The notes beneath the pieces were generated by a model. The model was not told the DNA's origin. It did no database searches and saw only the letters and a program-made list of their open reading frames with translations. 58,634 nt of DNA, from the NCBI GenBank assembly GCA_900100595.1, contig FMUA01000006.1, positions 1 to 58,634 of the forward strand, written 5' to 3'. Origin of the DNA: Ruminococcaceae bacterium P7 (GTDB lineage: Bacteria > Bacillota > Clostridia > Oscillospirales > Acutalibacteraceae). Positions 25,740-34,976 of this stretch are shown one piece after another (positions within the stretch are counted from its first letter, which is position 1; every line of letters begins with the position of its first letter). The position numbers were made by a program, and so were the translations under genes.

Positions 25740-26755
25740 GTTTTCGGATTCTCAGGCTGTTTATAGTCGATATCAATGCAGCGTTTGTTGTCGCGCTTAC
25801 CGGATTTATAAATCACGCCAAGCTCTTCCAATTCCGAACGATAGCGGTTCATCATGCGCTTCAACATATTCGCTCGCATTTCTACGTCTGTGCGGGCTTG
25901 AAGCATTGCGGCTAACTCTTCGTTTGCTCCTGAGAAAAACGATATTTCCTTCATCATCTGTATCAGCTTTTGCAATTCATTTGGCAGCAGCATTTCCGGA
26001 TTGGCGCTGCTGTCGGCAACAAAATCCCATGTGCAGGATCCTTTGTCAAACCGAAGGTCGATTTCTTTATCCTCAATATCACGCCCCGAACAGTAAAGCG
26101 TCGCGTTAGAGGAGCACCGTGTGCTCTTTGCAAGTACGAACATTGTGTCCGCGCCGCCCGCCAAGCCGTTGGTACCTGATAGCATATTGAATGGATCGCT
26201 GTCCGCTTGCTTGCGCAAATGATGAACAAGCAGAATTGTGATATGTAATTCGTTTGCAAGTTTTTTGATGAGCGATATTTCGTTGTAATCACCGGCATAG
26301 CTTACCTCGCTGCTCTTGCGGATCATTTGGAACGTATCGATCACAATCAGCACGGTATCGGGGTGATCTTCGACGAAATTGCGAATTTGCTCGTCCAGAC
26401 CGTCTTCAAGAGAACAGCAGGCTGTAACAAAATGCGCGTTTGGCGGCGCGTCATCAGTAATGCACAACAGCCTCTCTTGTAATCGGGAGTGCGTATCTTC
26501 TAAGCTGAGATAGAGTGTCGTCCCTTGCGTTGTCGGATAATTCCAAATCTTTTCTCCCTTTGCTATGCGAACGCACCAATCCAGCATCAGCCATGATTTT
26601 CCGACCTTCGGCGAACCACCGATGATAGCAAGCCCCTGTGGAAGCAGGTTTTTGATGACAAACTTTGTTGCGGGCAGATCCATATCCAACAGTGTTGCTC
26701 CGTCATAAGAGAAAAAGACCTTTCTGTCTAAATCAAAAGATAAATCGTCATACAT
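25721..26755 (-). CDS. RepA-like AAA/RecA-fold ATPase (helicase family)
   Basis: A 344-residue protein of the RepA hexameric helicase-like family found on plasmids and integrative elements. The Walker A motif GGSPKVGKSWLMLDW is near residue 42, Walker B VLIVIDTFQMI near 140, and the sensor stretch ILLVHHLRKQAD near 180. It probably supports replication or maintenance of the excised circle. Its C-terminus (KTDDQDD) is encoded by the iteron-like repeats. A 52-residue ORF ends 2 bases before its start. Confidence 0.85.
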   Translation of the reverse strand: MYDDLSFDLDRKVFFSYDGATLLDMDLPATKFVIKNLLPQGLAIIGGSPKVGKSWLMLDWCVRIAKGEKIWNYPTTQGTTLYLSLEDTHSRLQERLLCITDDAPPNAHFVTACCSLEDGLDEQIRNFVEDHPDTVLIVIDTFQMIRKSSEVSYAGDYNEISLIKKLANELHITILLVHHLRKQADSDPFNMLSGTNGLAGGADTMFVLAKSTRCSSNATLYCSGRDIEDKEIDLRFDKGSCTWDFVADSSANPEMLLPNELQKLIQMMKEISFFSGANEELAAMLQARTDVEMRANMLKRMMNRYRSELEELGVIYKSGKRDNKRCIDIDYKQPENPKTDDQDD

Positions 26756-26757
26756 TA

Positions 26758-26916
26758 TTATTTCCTTTCACGCTTGTGCGACAAAATAGAATTTATAAAA
26801 CCGCCGAAGTGTAGTAGAATATCGGTAGGATTCATAAACCGTGGAGTATTTTTGAGTCTCAGCCATCCCGTATATTTCAGCATTTCGGGCGGCTTTTTCA
26901 CGGCGTATTTCATCAT
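26758..26916 (-). CDS. Small conserved-looking ORF upstream of repA
   Basis: A 52-residue basic protein (starts MMKYAVKKPPEMLKY, ends SHKRERK) with an excellent GGAGG site 4 bases before ATG. It ends 2 bases before the repA ATG, implying coupling. It contains GWLRLKNTPRFMNPTDIL, of unknown function. The second promoter box lies 34 bases upstream. Confidence 0.65.
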   Translation of the reverse strand: MMKYAVKKPPEMLKYTGWLRLKNTPRFMNPTDILLHFGGFINSILSHKRERK

Positions 26917-26949
26917 GCGCCTCCTTTTAACACCGCGACTCTATAAATA

Positions 26950-26995
26950 TATGATAACACAAAATAACGTTATTTTTGGCTGACTTTGTTGCTCA
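26950..26995 (-). promoter_or_regulatory. Island promoter box copy 2
   Basis: Same 17-mer as copy 1, with TATCAT at the -10 position 22 bases on. It precedes the small ORF and repA. Confidence 0.65.
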
Positions 26996-27203
26996 AATAG
27001 AATCAGAAATGAACAATCCTATCTTTGTATGAATAATGAATGGATAATTACAATTTCTTCGGGAAACAGTCCCGAAATATAGGCGGATAAAAAATACTCT
27101 CCTTCTCATACTGCCTGAATGATGTACAGAATGCAACAGATTTATTCAATTTCGATGTCCATCATTTTTCCTTAGCAATATAAGCGATTATGTAAAAAGA
27201 AAA

Positions 27204-27240
27204 CATCCGCAGTGAACTGTTTTGAGTCACTGCAGATAAA
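27204..27240. terminator. Hairpin related to CRISPR array-end terminators
   Basis: ATCCGCAGTGA...TCACTGCAGAT resembles the hairpins at 27364 and 42863. It may be a relic of a lost array end. Confidence 0.5.
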
Positions 27241-27275
27241 ATCTTAAAATCAATTAGTGATACAAATATCATTTT

Positions 27276-27359
27276 TGGTTGATTTTTTTATCTTTGTAGT
27301 ATATAATAATATCACAACACAAAATGTTGTTCTTTACCTTTCCCATAGGGAATTGACAA
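27276..27359 (+). CRISPR. Orphan CRISPR leader with a single repeat
   Basis: A leader-like promoter (TTGATT, 17 bases, TATAAT) and the leader tail AAAATGTTGTT lead into one repeat at 27332-27359 (CTTTACC...GGGAATTGACAA). No spacer or second repeat follows, and a terminator begins 5 bases later. It is either a collapsed array or an unused one. Confidence 0.7.
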
Positions 27360-27363
27360 AAGC

Positions 27364-27408
27364 AATTATCCGCAGCAAACTGTTTCGAGTCGCTGCGGAT
27401 AATTTTTG
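27364..27408. terminator. Terminator after the orphan repeat
   Basis: A 13-bp perfect stem, AATTATCCGCAGC/GCTGCGGATAATT, followed by TTTTG. A homologous hairpin closes array 3. Confidence 0.75.
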
Positions 27409-27416
27409 AAATCCTA

Positions 27417-27578
27417 TTGACATCTGAAAAATTATGTGATATAGTTTAGATACACTTTTATAGTGCTTCTTATCGAAGCCGATTATATTAATTAATTACA
27501 ACTAAAAATCGGATTGAATCCACACTGGTGTGGTGCGTTCGTTTTAGTTTGTAGTTGGTTAATATAATCGGCTTTTTT
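27417..27578 (+). ncRNA. Putative structured leader or small RNA
   Basis: A consensus promoter (TTGACA 27417, TATAGT 27440, 17-base spacer) is followed by a long inverted repeat. GCCGATTATATTAA at 27478 pairs with TTAATATAATCGGC ending at 27572, extending through G-U pairs to about 30 bp, with an inner CCACAC/GTGTGG hairpin. TTTTTT follows at once. It would make a roughly 125-base terminated RNA upstream of the next gene, as in attenuators or antisense-regulated leaders. Confidence 0.6.
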
Positions 27579-27680
27579 GTCGTGCAAAAGGAGTGTGTTT
27601 AATGCCATAATGCGCTGGCAATGCAAACTGCATATTTGAAGAAAACATACATGGAACAACATGGAATCGGAGGGTATAAA

Positions 27681-28115
27681 ATGGTTATCAACAAAACAAA
27701 AAACACCGAAGTATTATCGTTATTGTATCCGCTGACCGATACGCTGAACAGCCGTACTAACAACGAAAAAACAAGAACAGAGCTTTCAAAGGTAAAAGCC
27801 ATATTCAGCCGTCAACTCCAAAATTCTGTTATCCGGCTGGAATGCTCCGACGCTGAAACAGGAATGTTTCTTTACGATTTGGTAAAAATGTTGTCCGCCA
27901 AAAATCATCTTGTTGTTTGCACAGTTGCGGGAAGAGGTATTACGCCGGATGCGTTAAACCGACTGAAAAGAATCAGCAAGCTGACTGAGTATTATTTTGC
28001 TATTCCTACTGACAACAAAGATGACCGCCTCACGATATTCATCGGCAGTTATCTCCCCGTTTTTGGCGAAAAGTACGACATAGATTTAGCCGCTAGGCTC
28101 TTCCTCAATAAATAG
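27681..28115 (+). CDS. Hypothetical protein upstream of VirD4
   Basis: A 144-residue protein, not recognised. It contains a beta-alpha segment (NSVIRLECSDAETGMFLYDLVKMLSAKNHLVVCTVAGRG, in two parts). Start 27681 is chosen because GGAGGG precedes it and the upstream in-frame ATG lacks a site. It lies between the structured leader and the coupling-protein gene, 12 bases apart, so it is probably part of the old transfer operon. Confidence 0.6.
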   Translation: MVINKTKNTEVLSLLYPLTDTLNSRTNNEKTRTELSKVKAIFSRQLQNSVIRLECSDAETGMFLYDLVKMLSAKNHLVVCTVAGRGITPDALNRLKRISKLTEYYFAIPTDNKDDRLTIFIGSYLPVFGEKYDIDLAARLFLNK

Positions 28116-28127
28116 GAGGACGTAAGC

Positions 28128-28974
28128 TTGTTTGAATCAAAATACAGCCGATTTATTACAAATAACACAACACGGTTTGCCGAAGATGATGAAATAACCG
28201 AAAATCTTGTCGGTATTGAATCAGGATCCGGTGTTCCTTTGTATGAATCATCCGGCACGATTATGGTTGACAGCAGTGATACTCATTCTATCGTAGTTGG
28301 TCCAACAGGCTGCGGAAAATCAAGAGCAATCTGCAAAACACTGATAACCTCTATCATTAGTCAAGGTGAGTCTTTTTTGGTTAACGACCCTAAAGGTGAG
28401 CTTTATAAAAATACAGCAGCGGCAGCGTTAGATCATGATTACGATATCAAGGTACTCAATCTTCGAAATCCTCAATTCAGCCATCGTTGGAACCCGCTTG
28501 CCCTTATCTATTTCTACTATACTCACTGCAAACCGGAAAAAGCACAACAGGCAGCTGACGAATTTTCTATCGCGTTGATGTCGGTTACAGCTAACAAAGA
28601 TGACCGTTACTGGGATATGGTCGCGAGCATCTACTTTTGCGCCGTCATCTTATTGTGCCTGTATTTTGTATCCGATTTGGAATATTTCATTTTGGAAAAC
28701 ATCTTGCCGTTTATCAACGAGGATGCCGAGGATACCATCCGAAGAATGATGTCGTTTATGGAGGATCCCCCTGAATCAATTGTATCGGGATTGAAATCTG
28801 TTCTGAATATCAGCGCAGACAAAACCAAGAGCTGTATATCAAATGCAGCAAAAAAAGGCGCATGAAATCGTTTCGGAGCATCCAATGCAAAACGAATCTT
28901 CCGAGGACGATGATATCAAGGCTGAACTGGAAGCCAAATTTATAGAACTATTTGGAGATGTTGATGATGATTAA
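28128..28974 (+). pseudogene. VirD4/TraG-type coupling protein, internally deleted
   Basis: The first 245 residues match the N-terminal half of type IV coupling proteins: Walker A VVGPTGCGKSRAICK near residue 60, FLVNDPKGELYKN, LNLRNPQFSHRWNPL and SVTANKDDRYWD. The frame then stops at 28865 after ISNAAKKGA. A C-terminal tail typical of this family (DDIKAELEAKFIELFGD) is present in the next frame up to 28974, so roughly the middle-to-late third is missing. Start TTG 28128 sits behind AGGAGG. Island self-transfer is therefore unlikely. Confidence 0.8.
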
Positions 28975-29014
28975 AATAATCAAACGGAGTCCGCGTCCGC
29001 CGTAGCAAAACAAA

Positions 29015-29061
29015 AAAACACACCTCAATGAACCTGATTTGGTTTTTGAGGTGTGTTTTTT
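29015..29061. terminator. Terminator at the distal end of array 1
   Basis: AAAACACACCTCA pairs with TGAGGTGTGTTTTT around an AT-rich loop. T or A runs are on both sides, so it can end both the coupling-protein transcript and the array. Confidence 0.8.
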
Positions 29062-29783
29062 CTATTCCCTATGGGAAAGGTAAAGCTGGTATCAATCAAA
29101 ATATAGGCACTCACACACTTAGGTATCAATTCCCTATGGGAAAGGTAAAGCGGTGAAATTGAGAGAAATGTCTATGTCGACGGCTTGTATCAATTCCCTA
29201 TGGGAAAGGTAAAGTAAACGAATGGTAAACCTAATGCAAGCTCTACTGTTTCAATTCCCTATGGGAAAGGTAAAGACAGGACAGGGACTACGCATTAGCA
29301 ACCGCATAAAGTATCAATCCCCTATGGGAAAGGTAAAGAAAACCAGGGTTGGCTGATACAGATCTCGCAAATGTATCAATCCCCTATGGGAAAGGTAAAG
29401 TCAGCAAAAGCGAACGATAAGTTTGCCAAATGACCGAGTATCAATCCCCTATGGGAAAGGTAAAGGTTTCTTCACATTCGTGAGAATCCAAGGAATTATG
29501 GTATCAATTCCCTATGGGAAAGGTAAAGATAATCTTTGAGGTGAAATATGATGCCAAGGCAAGTATCAATTCCCTATGGGAAAGGTAAAGCTATCTCTAA
29601 TGCTAAATCCCCGAAGAAATTGAAAATGTATCAATTCCCTATGGGAAAGGTAAAGTTAAAACGATAAAGAAAATTAAGGAATACAAGTTAGAGTATCAAT
29701 TCCCTATGGGAAAGGTAAAGTTAGATAGGGGAGAAATAGTAGGGTACTGCATTTCGTATCAATTCCCTATGGGAAAGGTAAAG
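29058..29783 (-). CRISPR. CRISPR array 1 (12 repeats, 11 spacers)
   Basis: 28-bp repeats, CTTTACC...GATAC in the transcribed minus orientation, start at 29058 (degenerate), 29123, 29187, 29248, 29311, 29373, 29438, 29501, 29563, 29628, 29693 and 29756. Spacers are 33-37 bases. The leader is at the right end, so newest spacers are near 29756. Three repeats (29311, 29373, 29438) carry the GGGGATTG form of modules 3/4, the others GGGAATTG. A TTCCC/GGGAA mini-palindrome lies within the repeat. Confidence 0.97.
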
Positions 29784-29807
29784 AACAACATTTTGCGCTG
29801 CGTTTTT

Positions 29808-29836
29808 ATTATAATCCATAGATATAGATTTGTCAA
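29808..29836 (-). promoter_or_regulatory. Leader promoter of array 1
   Basis: On the minus strand, TTGACA, 17 bases, TATAAT, ending about 25 bases from the first repeat. Nearly the same sequence is in the other three leaders. Confidence 0.9.
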
Positions 29837-29940
29837 GTAAAAATTAATGGAAATTGTTCCTGTTTTTTTGCTGATATTAGTTATCTGAAAGCGCTTTTTG
29901 CCGAAGCGCCTCGATAATCACAGCAAAAAATATTTTGCAC

Positions 29941-29955
29941 CCATAGGTTAACTAA
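29941..29955. repeat. Module 1 left inverted repeat
   Basis: CCATAGGTTAACTAA, inverted with one mismatch at 32195-32209. It lies between cas2 and the leader. Confidence 0.75.
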
Positions 29956-29961
29956 ATTTCA

Positions 29962-30225
29962 CTACATTACTTTCATATCACTTGCCATGCTGAAACCCAA
30001 TTCGTCTTTTGTGACGTTGCGGTAATACGGCACCTTGTACACACACAGAGAATCCTCGTCGGGGTTTATCACATTCTCCAGCTCCTGTTCCAGTAAATTG
30101 AGCTGCCTTTCGGTCAGATACCCCTCAAAAACGGATTTCTGAACATGATACAGATATTTCTTGCATATTTTCCTTGTCTTGCTATGACGCTTTTGCCGAA
30201 CGTCGTAGGTTAATATCACAAACAT
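29962..30225 (-). CDS. cas2: Cas2 (module 1)
   Basis: An 87-residue Cas2 with the N-terminal strand MFVILTYDVRQKR containing the conserved Asp, and the central VQKSVFEGYLTERQLNLLEQEL. It pairs with the RT-Cas1 integrase to capture spacers. Its ATG overlaps the RT-cas1 stop by one base (TAATG). It is 94% or more identical in protein to the module 2 copy. Confidence 0.95.
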   Translation of the reverse strand: MFVILTYDVRQKRHSKTRKICKKYLYHVQKSVFEGYLTERQLNLLEQELENVINPDEDSLCVYKVPYYRNVTKDELGFSMASDMKVM

Positions 30226-32138
30226 TATCTCACCTGCTTAAACGGATTGTATTTTGCATTCTCCTTGCGGAAATACAAAACCAGCTTTTTCACTTCGTTC
30301 TGAATGATCTCACTGTAGGCTTCCGTATGCCTGCCGACGGTGACGGCGGTTTCCAGCTTGTCCTGAATCGCGCGGAGAAAAATGTTCTTTCCCTCACTGT
30401 TCAGATAAAACGTCCCGTTTTCCAAATGCTCAAAATGGACGTCACGCTCGATCATACTGCGGTTGATTACGGTAAAAACCACGCGGTCGATGACCAGAGG
30501 CTTAAACAACTCGGCAATATCGAGATTCAGCGACTCCGCGCGTTTGTTAGTCGCGTGAAGAAACCCGACGCGGATATCCAGCGCGGATTTGTATATTTCG
30601 GTGGCGATCAAATTGTACAACACCGTATAGCCGAAGCTGAGCAATGCGTTGACCTCGTTTTTCGGCGGACGTCGGGTGCGCTTGTCAAACGCAAAGCCTT
30701 CTTTCCTGATGAACGCGTCAAAGCAATGGTAATAGGCGTTTCTCACCCTTGCCTCCAGCAGAAGCAGGTTCTGATAATCGTTGCATTTCTTGATTTGCTT
30801 TTCAAGCGCGTCAATGGCGTTGAGCGATTCGGTAAACAAAGGGTTCGGATAGTTCTTGCGGTAGTAGCGGATATTTAACCGGAGATTGTGGACAGAACCC
30901 AGCACGAACCGCGAAGCCAGATAAAGCCGTTTTTTGCTGTCGCCGTAATGCTCAAGCTGCGCGAGAGTGACAGGAGCGGAAAGCGGACGGTTCTGCGGAA
31001 TAAATACGCCGACACGCTTGCCGCGCTCATTGAACACATTGACGCTGATGCGGTTTTTCGCCGCGTATGCCAAAAATCCGCTGTCAAACACAACGTCGGA
31101 AAACACGTTGATGCTGTCGCAGCCAAACGGCGGAAAATCATATTTTCCGTTATCCGTGTCAAACCGCAGGGCAAAATCGTTTTTCGAGAGAATGCCGTTG
31201 CTGACGAGATTCACCTGTCCTCCGCGATTTTTTACCTTTGAGGGCGTCCAACGGCGAAATACAGACTGATCGGGCAGACTTACGTCAAGCGATATCACGC
31301 CGCTGCGGTTGCGCGTAAAGCCGTAGCCGAGGTAGGTTATCCGCTCGGGAATATCGATCATACATTTTTCAGTATTTTCGCAGAGAGAGAGCTGATTACG
31401 CAGCAAAGAACAGATTTCAGTGTACAGCTCTTCCAACGATTCATAGTCATTGCCGAATATCGCTATGTCGTCGGCATAACGGATAAACACGCAGCCGCGT
31501 TCCTCCAAAAACTCGTCCAGCGGATGAAGGTACCAGTTGGCGAGCACAGGCGCAATCGGTATGCCCTGTGGAAGTCCCCTGCCGCGCTTAACAGCTTTTC
31601 CGTCCTCAATCACTGGTGCCTGCGCAAACCGCAGCAGCAGCTTTATCAGCCTTTTGCTGACAGGCAATTGAGATAACGCGCTTTCCAATATCGAATAATC
31701 AATACTGCCAAAGTAATCCACAGGATCAACCTTCAATACAAACGGATAAGCTGCGGCATATTCGCAGAACTGTCTGACGGCGGTTGTCACGCCTTTTCCG
31801 GGGCGGTAGGCGTGAATGTTATCCGAAAGCAGCGGCTCGGTGATTTCGGTGAGATAACGCGCGATAGATTTTTGCAGAATCATGTCCAGAGCGCACGCCT
31901 TCGTCAGTTGGCGGAAATGACCGTCCTTCTTTGTGACGGAAAAGCCCGACAGCGGCAGAGGACGGTAGCTGCCCGATTTTAACTGCGCCAGCAGATTGTC
32001 ATAGTTGATTTCCAGCCACGTCTGAGCACCCTGTGCGGTCATGTTATCGTATCCGGGCTTAAAATGTTCCTTCTGCATCTCCTGCGAAATTTCAATTAAT
32101 CGGTTTTTGTCAAACAGTATTTCATATTTTTCTTTCAT
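30225..32138 (-). CDS. cas1: Reverse transcriptase-Cas1 fusion (module 1)
   Basis: A 637-residue fusion. The RT domain spans residues 1-300, with VDPVDYFGSID (first Asp), GLPQGIPIAPVLANWYL and the catalytic RYADDIAIF at 220-228. The Cas1 domain from about 315 carries NEVNALLSFGYTVLYN (Glu), GFLHATNKRAESL (His) and LDIAELFKPLVIDR. No Cas6 domain is fused, and cas6 is separate. RT-Cas1/Cas2 complexes of this type (known from Marinomonas and Fusicatenibacter) can acquire spacers from RNA. Start 32138 is chosen because AGGTGA sits 7 bases upstream. Cas2 is translationally coupled. Confidence 0.96.
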   Translation of the reverse strand: MKEKYEILFDKNRLIEISQEMQKEHFKPGYDNMTAQGAQTWLEINYDNLLAQLKSGSYRPLPLSGFSVTKKDGHFRQLTKACALDMILQKSIARYLTEITEPLLSDNIHAYRPGKGVTTAVRQFCEYAAAYPFVLKVDPVDYFGSIDYSILESALSQLPVSKRLIKLLLRFAQAPVIEDGKAVKRGRGLPQGIPIAPVLANWYLHPLDEFLEERGCVFIRYADDIAIFGNDYESLEELYTEICSLLRNQLSLCENTEKCMIDIPERITYLGYGFTRNRSGVISLDVSLPDQSVFRRWTPSKVKNRGGQVNLVSNGILSKNDFALRFDTDNGKYDFPPFGCDSINVFSDVVFDSGFLAYAAKNRISVNVFNERGKRVGVFIPQNRPLSAPVTLAQLEHYGDSKKRLYLASRFVLGSVHNLRLNIRYYRKNYPNPLFTESLNAIDALEKQIKKCNDYQNLLLLEARVRNAYYHCFDAFIRKEGFAFDKRTRRPPKNEVNALLSFGYTVLYNLIATEIYKSALDIRVGFLHATNKRAESLNLDIAELFKPLVIDRVVFTVINRSMIERDVHFEHLENGTFYLNSEGKNIFLRAIQDKLETAVTVGRHTEAYSEIIQNEVKKLVLYFRKENAKYNPFKQVR

Positions 32139-32194
32139 AAGCATATCACCTGCCGCATTTATTGTAGCACAAAGCCGAGCACTCGTCAATAAAC

Positions 32195-32209
32195 TTAGTT
32201 AATCTATGG
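32195..32209. repeat. Module 1 right inverted repeat
   Basis: TTAGTTAATCTATGG, partner of 29941-29955. The two enclose 2,269 bp, the same length as in module 2. Confidence 0.75.
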
Positions 32210-32314
32210 TTTAAAAATCTATTTCAATAGAGCGGAATCGAACTTGGCTTTATACAAAGCTATTTACTGACTAATATAAGCGAATGTTTTCATCCTGTTT
32301 GATGAAATATTCTC

Positions 32315-32343
32315 TTGACAAAGCTATATCTATGTATTATAAT
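32315..32343 (+). promoter_or_regulatory. Leader promoter of array 2
   Basis: TTGACA, 17 bases, TATAAT, ending 24 bases before the first repeat of array 2. Confidence 0.9.
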
Positions 32344-32367
32344 AAAAACATAGCACTAAATGTTGTT

Positions 32368-32851
32368 CTTTACCTTTCCCATAGGGAATTGATACACATT
32401 TGATCGTTTATGTACAGCAATCAAACGCTCCTGCTCTTCTTTACCTTTCCCATAGGGAATTGATACTTAGAAATATCAGCAAAAGCATACTCAAATTCCT
32501 TCGCTTTACCTTTCCCATAGGGAATTGATACATAAATACAATCATTAGAACGAAACATAATATTCCAACTTTACCTTTCCCATAGGGAATTGATACTTTT
32601 TTGTTCTACAAAAGCAGAAACTCAGGTTTTTGCTTTACCTTTCCCATAGGGAATTGATACATTTTGTGCCCCATTTCTTTCGTTTTGACGTCCAACTTTA
32701 CCTTTCCCATAGGGAATTGATACGCGTTAATTCTTTTTTTAATTTCGCACATAGATCAGTCTTTACCTTTCCCATAGGGAATTGAAACTTTCTTCAATTA
32801 AAGATTGATAATCATCATCATAGCTTTACCTTTCCCATAGGGGATTGAACG
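32368..32851 (+). CRISPR. CRISPR array 2 (8 repeats, 7 spacers)
   Basis: 28-bp repeats at 32368, 32439, 32504, 32569, 32633, 32696, 32761 and 32824. Spacers are 35-43 bases. The leader is on the left. All repeats have GGGAATTG except the last, decayed one. Confidence 0.97.
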
Positions 32852-32858
32852 CAAAAAG

Positions 32859-32910
32859 CGCCCCACCACAATGAAAGATTTGCTCATTGTGGTGGGGCGT
32901 TGCTTTATTT
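32859..32910. terminator. Terminator at the distal end of array 2
   Basis: A 15-bp perfect stem, CGCCCCACCACAATG/CATTGTGGTGGGGCG. T-rich sequence on both sides allows it to end the array and the converging effector operon. Confidence 0.85.
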
Positions 32911-32999
32911 GGTTAGTTGTAATTTCGTTTATTGATCACGTGAAAAATCGGTCTGTTTCCTCGTTTCTCAACAAACTTTAACTTTACAGCTTTGTGTTT

Positions 33000-34976
33000 T
33001 TATTCTGAAATCTTTTCGCTGTAAAAATGAAAGATTTTCCTATTGTTTCTTGTTCCAACAAAAGAAACATATACCTTTTTTTGAGTAATAATAGCAGTCT
33101 GAATATCATCCTTAATTTCAGCAGGGAAATATTTCATTTTAATGTTTATCCTGTTGTTTTTCTTAATACTACAAAGCTCAAGATCAACATATTGTTCTTT
33201 TTTATATTCATGAGTATTGAAAATTTTCGCCTCATAAATATTTTTTCCGTGAAGCGCGTTCATGCGAAGCGTTTCAATATTATTGCTTAGCTTTGGCAGA
33301 ATCGTAGCAAAAGCACCTGCATTTTTATTTCTGTTTCCTGTAAACCATTGGTGCCCCGCTTTCAGATTTTCACTGTTTTTTTCTCCGATATCCGGTTCAC
33401 GCTCGGCAATCGGATAGGAGATGGGAATTATTTCGCTTTTTATTCCGTTATCCTCACGAACAGTCATCGAATAGTTGGTGATTGTTTTGAAATCGCTTAG
33501 GGCTTTCATATCGAAATGATCTTCGATGTCAAATTCTTTCATGTATTCATCGTACTGCTTTTCTTCAACCGAATATGCGAAACTTGTCACATCAAACTTT
33601 CTTAAACATATGTTGTCCACGGTGATTTTGACGCTGCCGTATCCGACAGGCTTTCCCATGCCGATTTTGTGCAATTGTTTACTGTCAGATTGATTATCTC
33701 CGATTGTCAGCACCCAGAGCAGCTGTTGCAGCTGTTCTTCAATTATTCTGTCAAAATAAAGTTTGAAGGTAAACAGGCTACCGGATTCTGCGACCTTTGT
33801 TTCAATCTGACGAGATCCGAGAACGTCCGCTTCCTTAGGGAGTCCGTGAAAATAGAACTTTCTGCCTCTCAATTCTACGCTACTGCTGTCATAATTCCAC
33901 ATGTGAACATTAGTGAAAATGTGTTTTCCTTGTGTTGAATAAAACTCTACCGACGAAAGCTTTGGGGAAGAAAGCTCAGGTAAAATCACATATCTGTCGG
34001 AAATGCTGACAGAACCACTTTCCTTTTCTGTTGCGTCAGTAAAACGCAGTCTTGAAGCTAACGGTATATCGCCACTTAAAGTACCAAATAAAGAGCACGC
34101 AGGGCAATAGCCTTTCTCGCCGTCACATGGTTTGTGATTATCTAACAACGAAGGAACGGTATTTTTATATACTTTTCTTCCAGTGTGAGCCGGTGATATG
34201 TATTCTATAACGCCTTCTTTATTGCACTGGTAAAAGATAGATAACATAGAATCGTTGTTTTTTTCTGTTTCCATTTGCTTCAAAAGAGCAAGACTTTTTT
34301 TAATAATTGATTGCTGTTTTTTTACAACCTCCGTAAATCCATCTACTTTTTCTAGGTTATCTCCGTAAATCTCAAATGCCTTTTTTAGTTTCCTGATATC
34401 TGAATCCGAACAAACAGCAGCCTCTTTAATATTTCCTTCTTCATCTTTTTTATAATAAAAGTAAGTTTGAACTAAGCAAGGAGTATTTCCTTTTACTTGC
34501 CATGTCCGAATTGTATCAGCTTCACCTATATTATCGAAGTATTTTTCATAATGCTCTTGATTAAAATACTCTGCTTCATAAATGATCCAGCTGTTGTTTT
34601 TGCGCATAAGAATACCCGGTTTTCTTGACGTTTTGGGTTTAGATTCACGCGCTGATAACACTTCTGAATTGACAACCGAAAAACAGCTTTCTGTCACCGC
34701 TTCATATGCAGATCGGATACATCCCCGCAGTTCGCTTCCGGGAATGATCGGGTTTCCAATTGCCGGAAAAAAGTCAAAGCTTTGCGAATCAGGATTTTGA
34801 GCAATATCGGGTAGCGCCAGCATATCCTCAACACGGAGTGTGCAAGTGATATAACCTGTTAAGTTTCCTTTTTCAACCGCGTTACGCCTAACCTTCTGCG
34901 TAGTTGATACAAAGTTATAAGGGTTAATAAACGGCCTGGTTTTATCTTCGTTCCACATTACTTTGTCCGCCATCAA
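33000..34976 (-). CDS. Type III-D RAMP protein, TIGR03986 family
   Basis: A 658-residue RAMP (Cas7-like) subunit of the interference complex. It has the family opening FINPYNFVSTT (residues 16-26), the RAMP loop GNPIIPGSELRGCIRSAYEAV, a zinc-like segment KGYCPACSLFG near 293, and the glycine-rich GMGKPVGYGSVKI near 445. The C-terminal 130 residues look like an added domain with beta-strand pattern. TIGR03986 is a hallmark of subtype III-D. It is last in the effector operon and overlaps csx19 by 4 bases. Confidence 0.88.
   Translation of the reverse strand: MMADKVMWNEDKTRPFINPYNFVSTTQKVRRNAVEKGNLTGYITCTLRVEDMLALPDIAQNPDSQSFDFFPAIGNPIIPGSELRGCIRSAYEAVTESCFSVVNSEVLSARESKPKTSRKPGILMRKNNSWIIYEAEYFNQEHYEKYFDNIGEADTIRTWQVKGNTPCLVQTYFYYKKDEEGNIKEAAVCSDSDIRKLKKAFEIYGDNLEKVDGFTEVVKKQQSIIKKSLALLKQMETEKNNDSMLSIFYQCNKEGVIEYISPAHTGRKVYKNTVPSLLDNHKPCDGEKGYCPACSLFGTLSGDIPLASRLRFTDATEKESGSVSISDRYVILPELSSPKLSSVEFYSTQGKHIFTNVHMWNYDSSSVELRGRKFYFHGLPKEADVLGSRQIETKVAESGSLFTFKLYFDRIIEEQLQQLLWVLTIGDNQSDSKQLHKIGMGKPVGYGSVKITVDNICLRKFDVTSFAYSVEEKQYDEYMKEFDIEDHFDMKALSDFKTITNYSMTVREDNGIKSEIIPISYPIAEREPDIGEKNSENLKAGHQWFTGNRNKNAGAFATILPKLSNNIETLRMNALHGKNIYEAKIFNTHEYKKEQYVDLELCSIKKNNRINIKMKYFPAEIKDDIQTAIITQKKVYVSFVGTRNNRKIFHFYSEKISE

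Noticed and set aside
26774..26983. Plus-strand ORF opposite the small repA-leader gene
   Set aside because: It is antisense to the 52-residue ORF, which has a far better ribosome site and coupling to repA.
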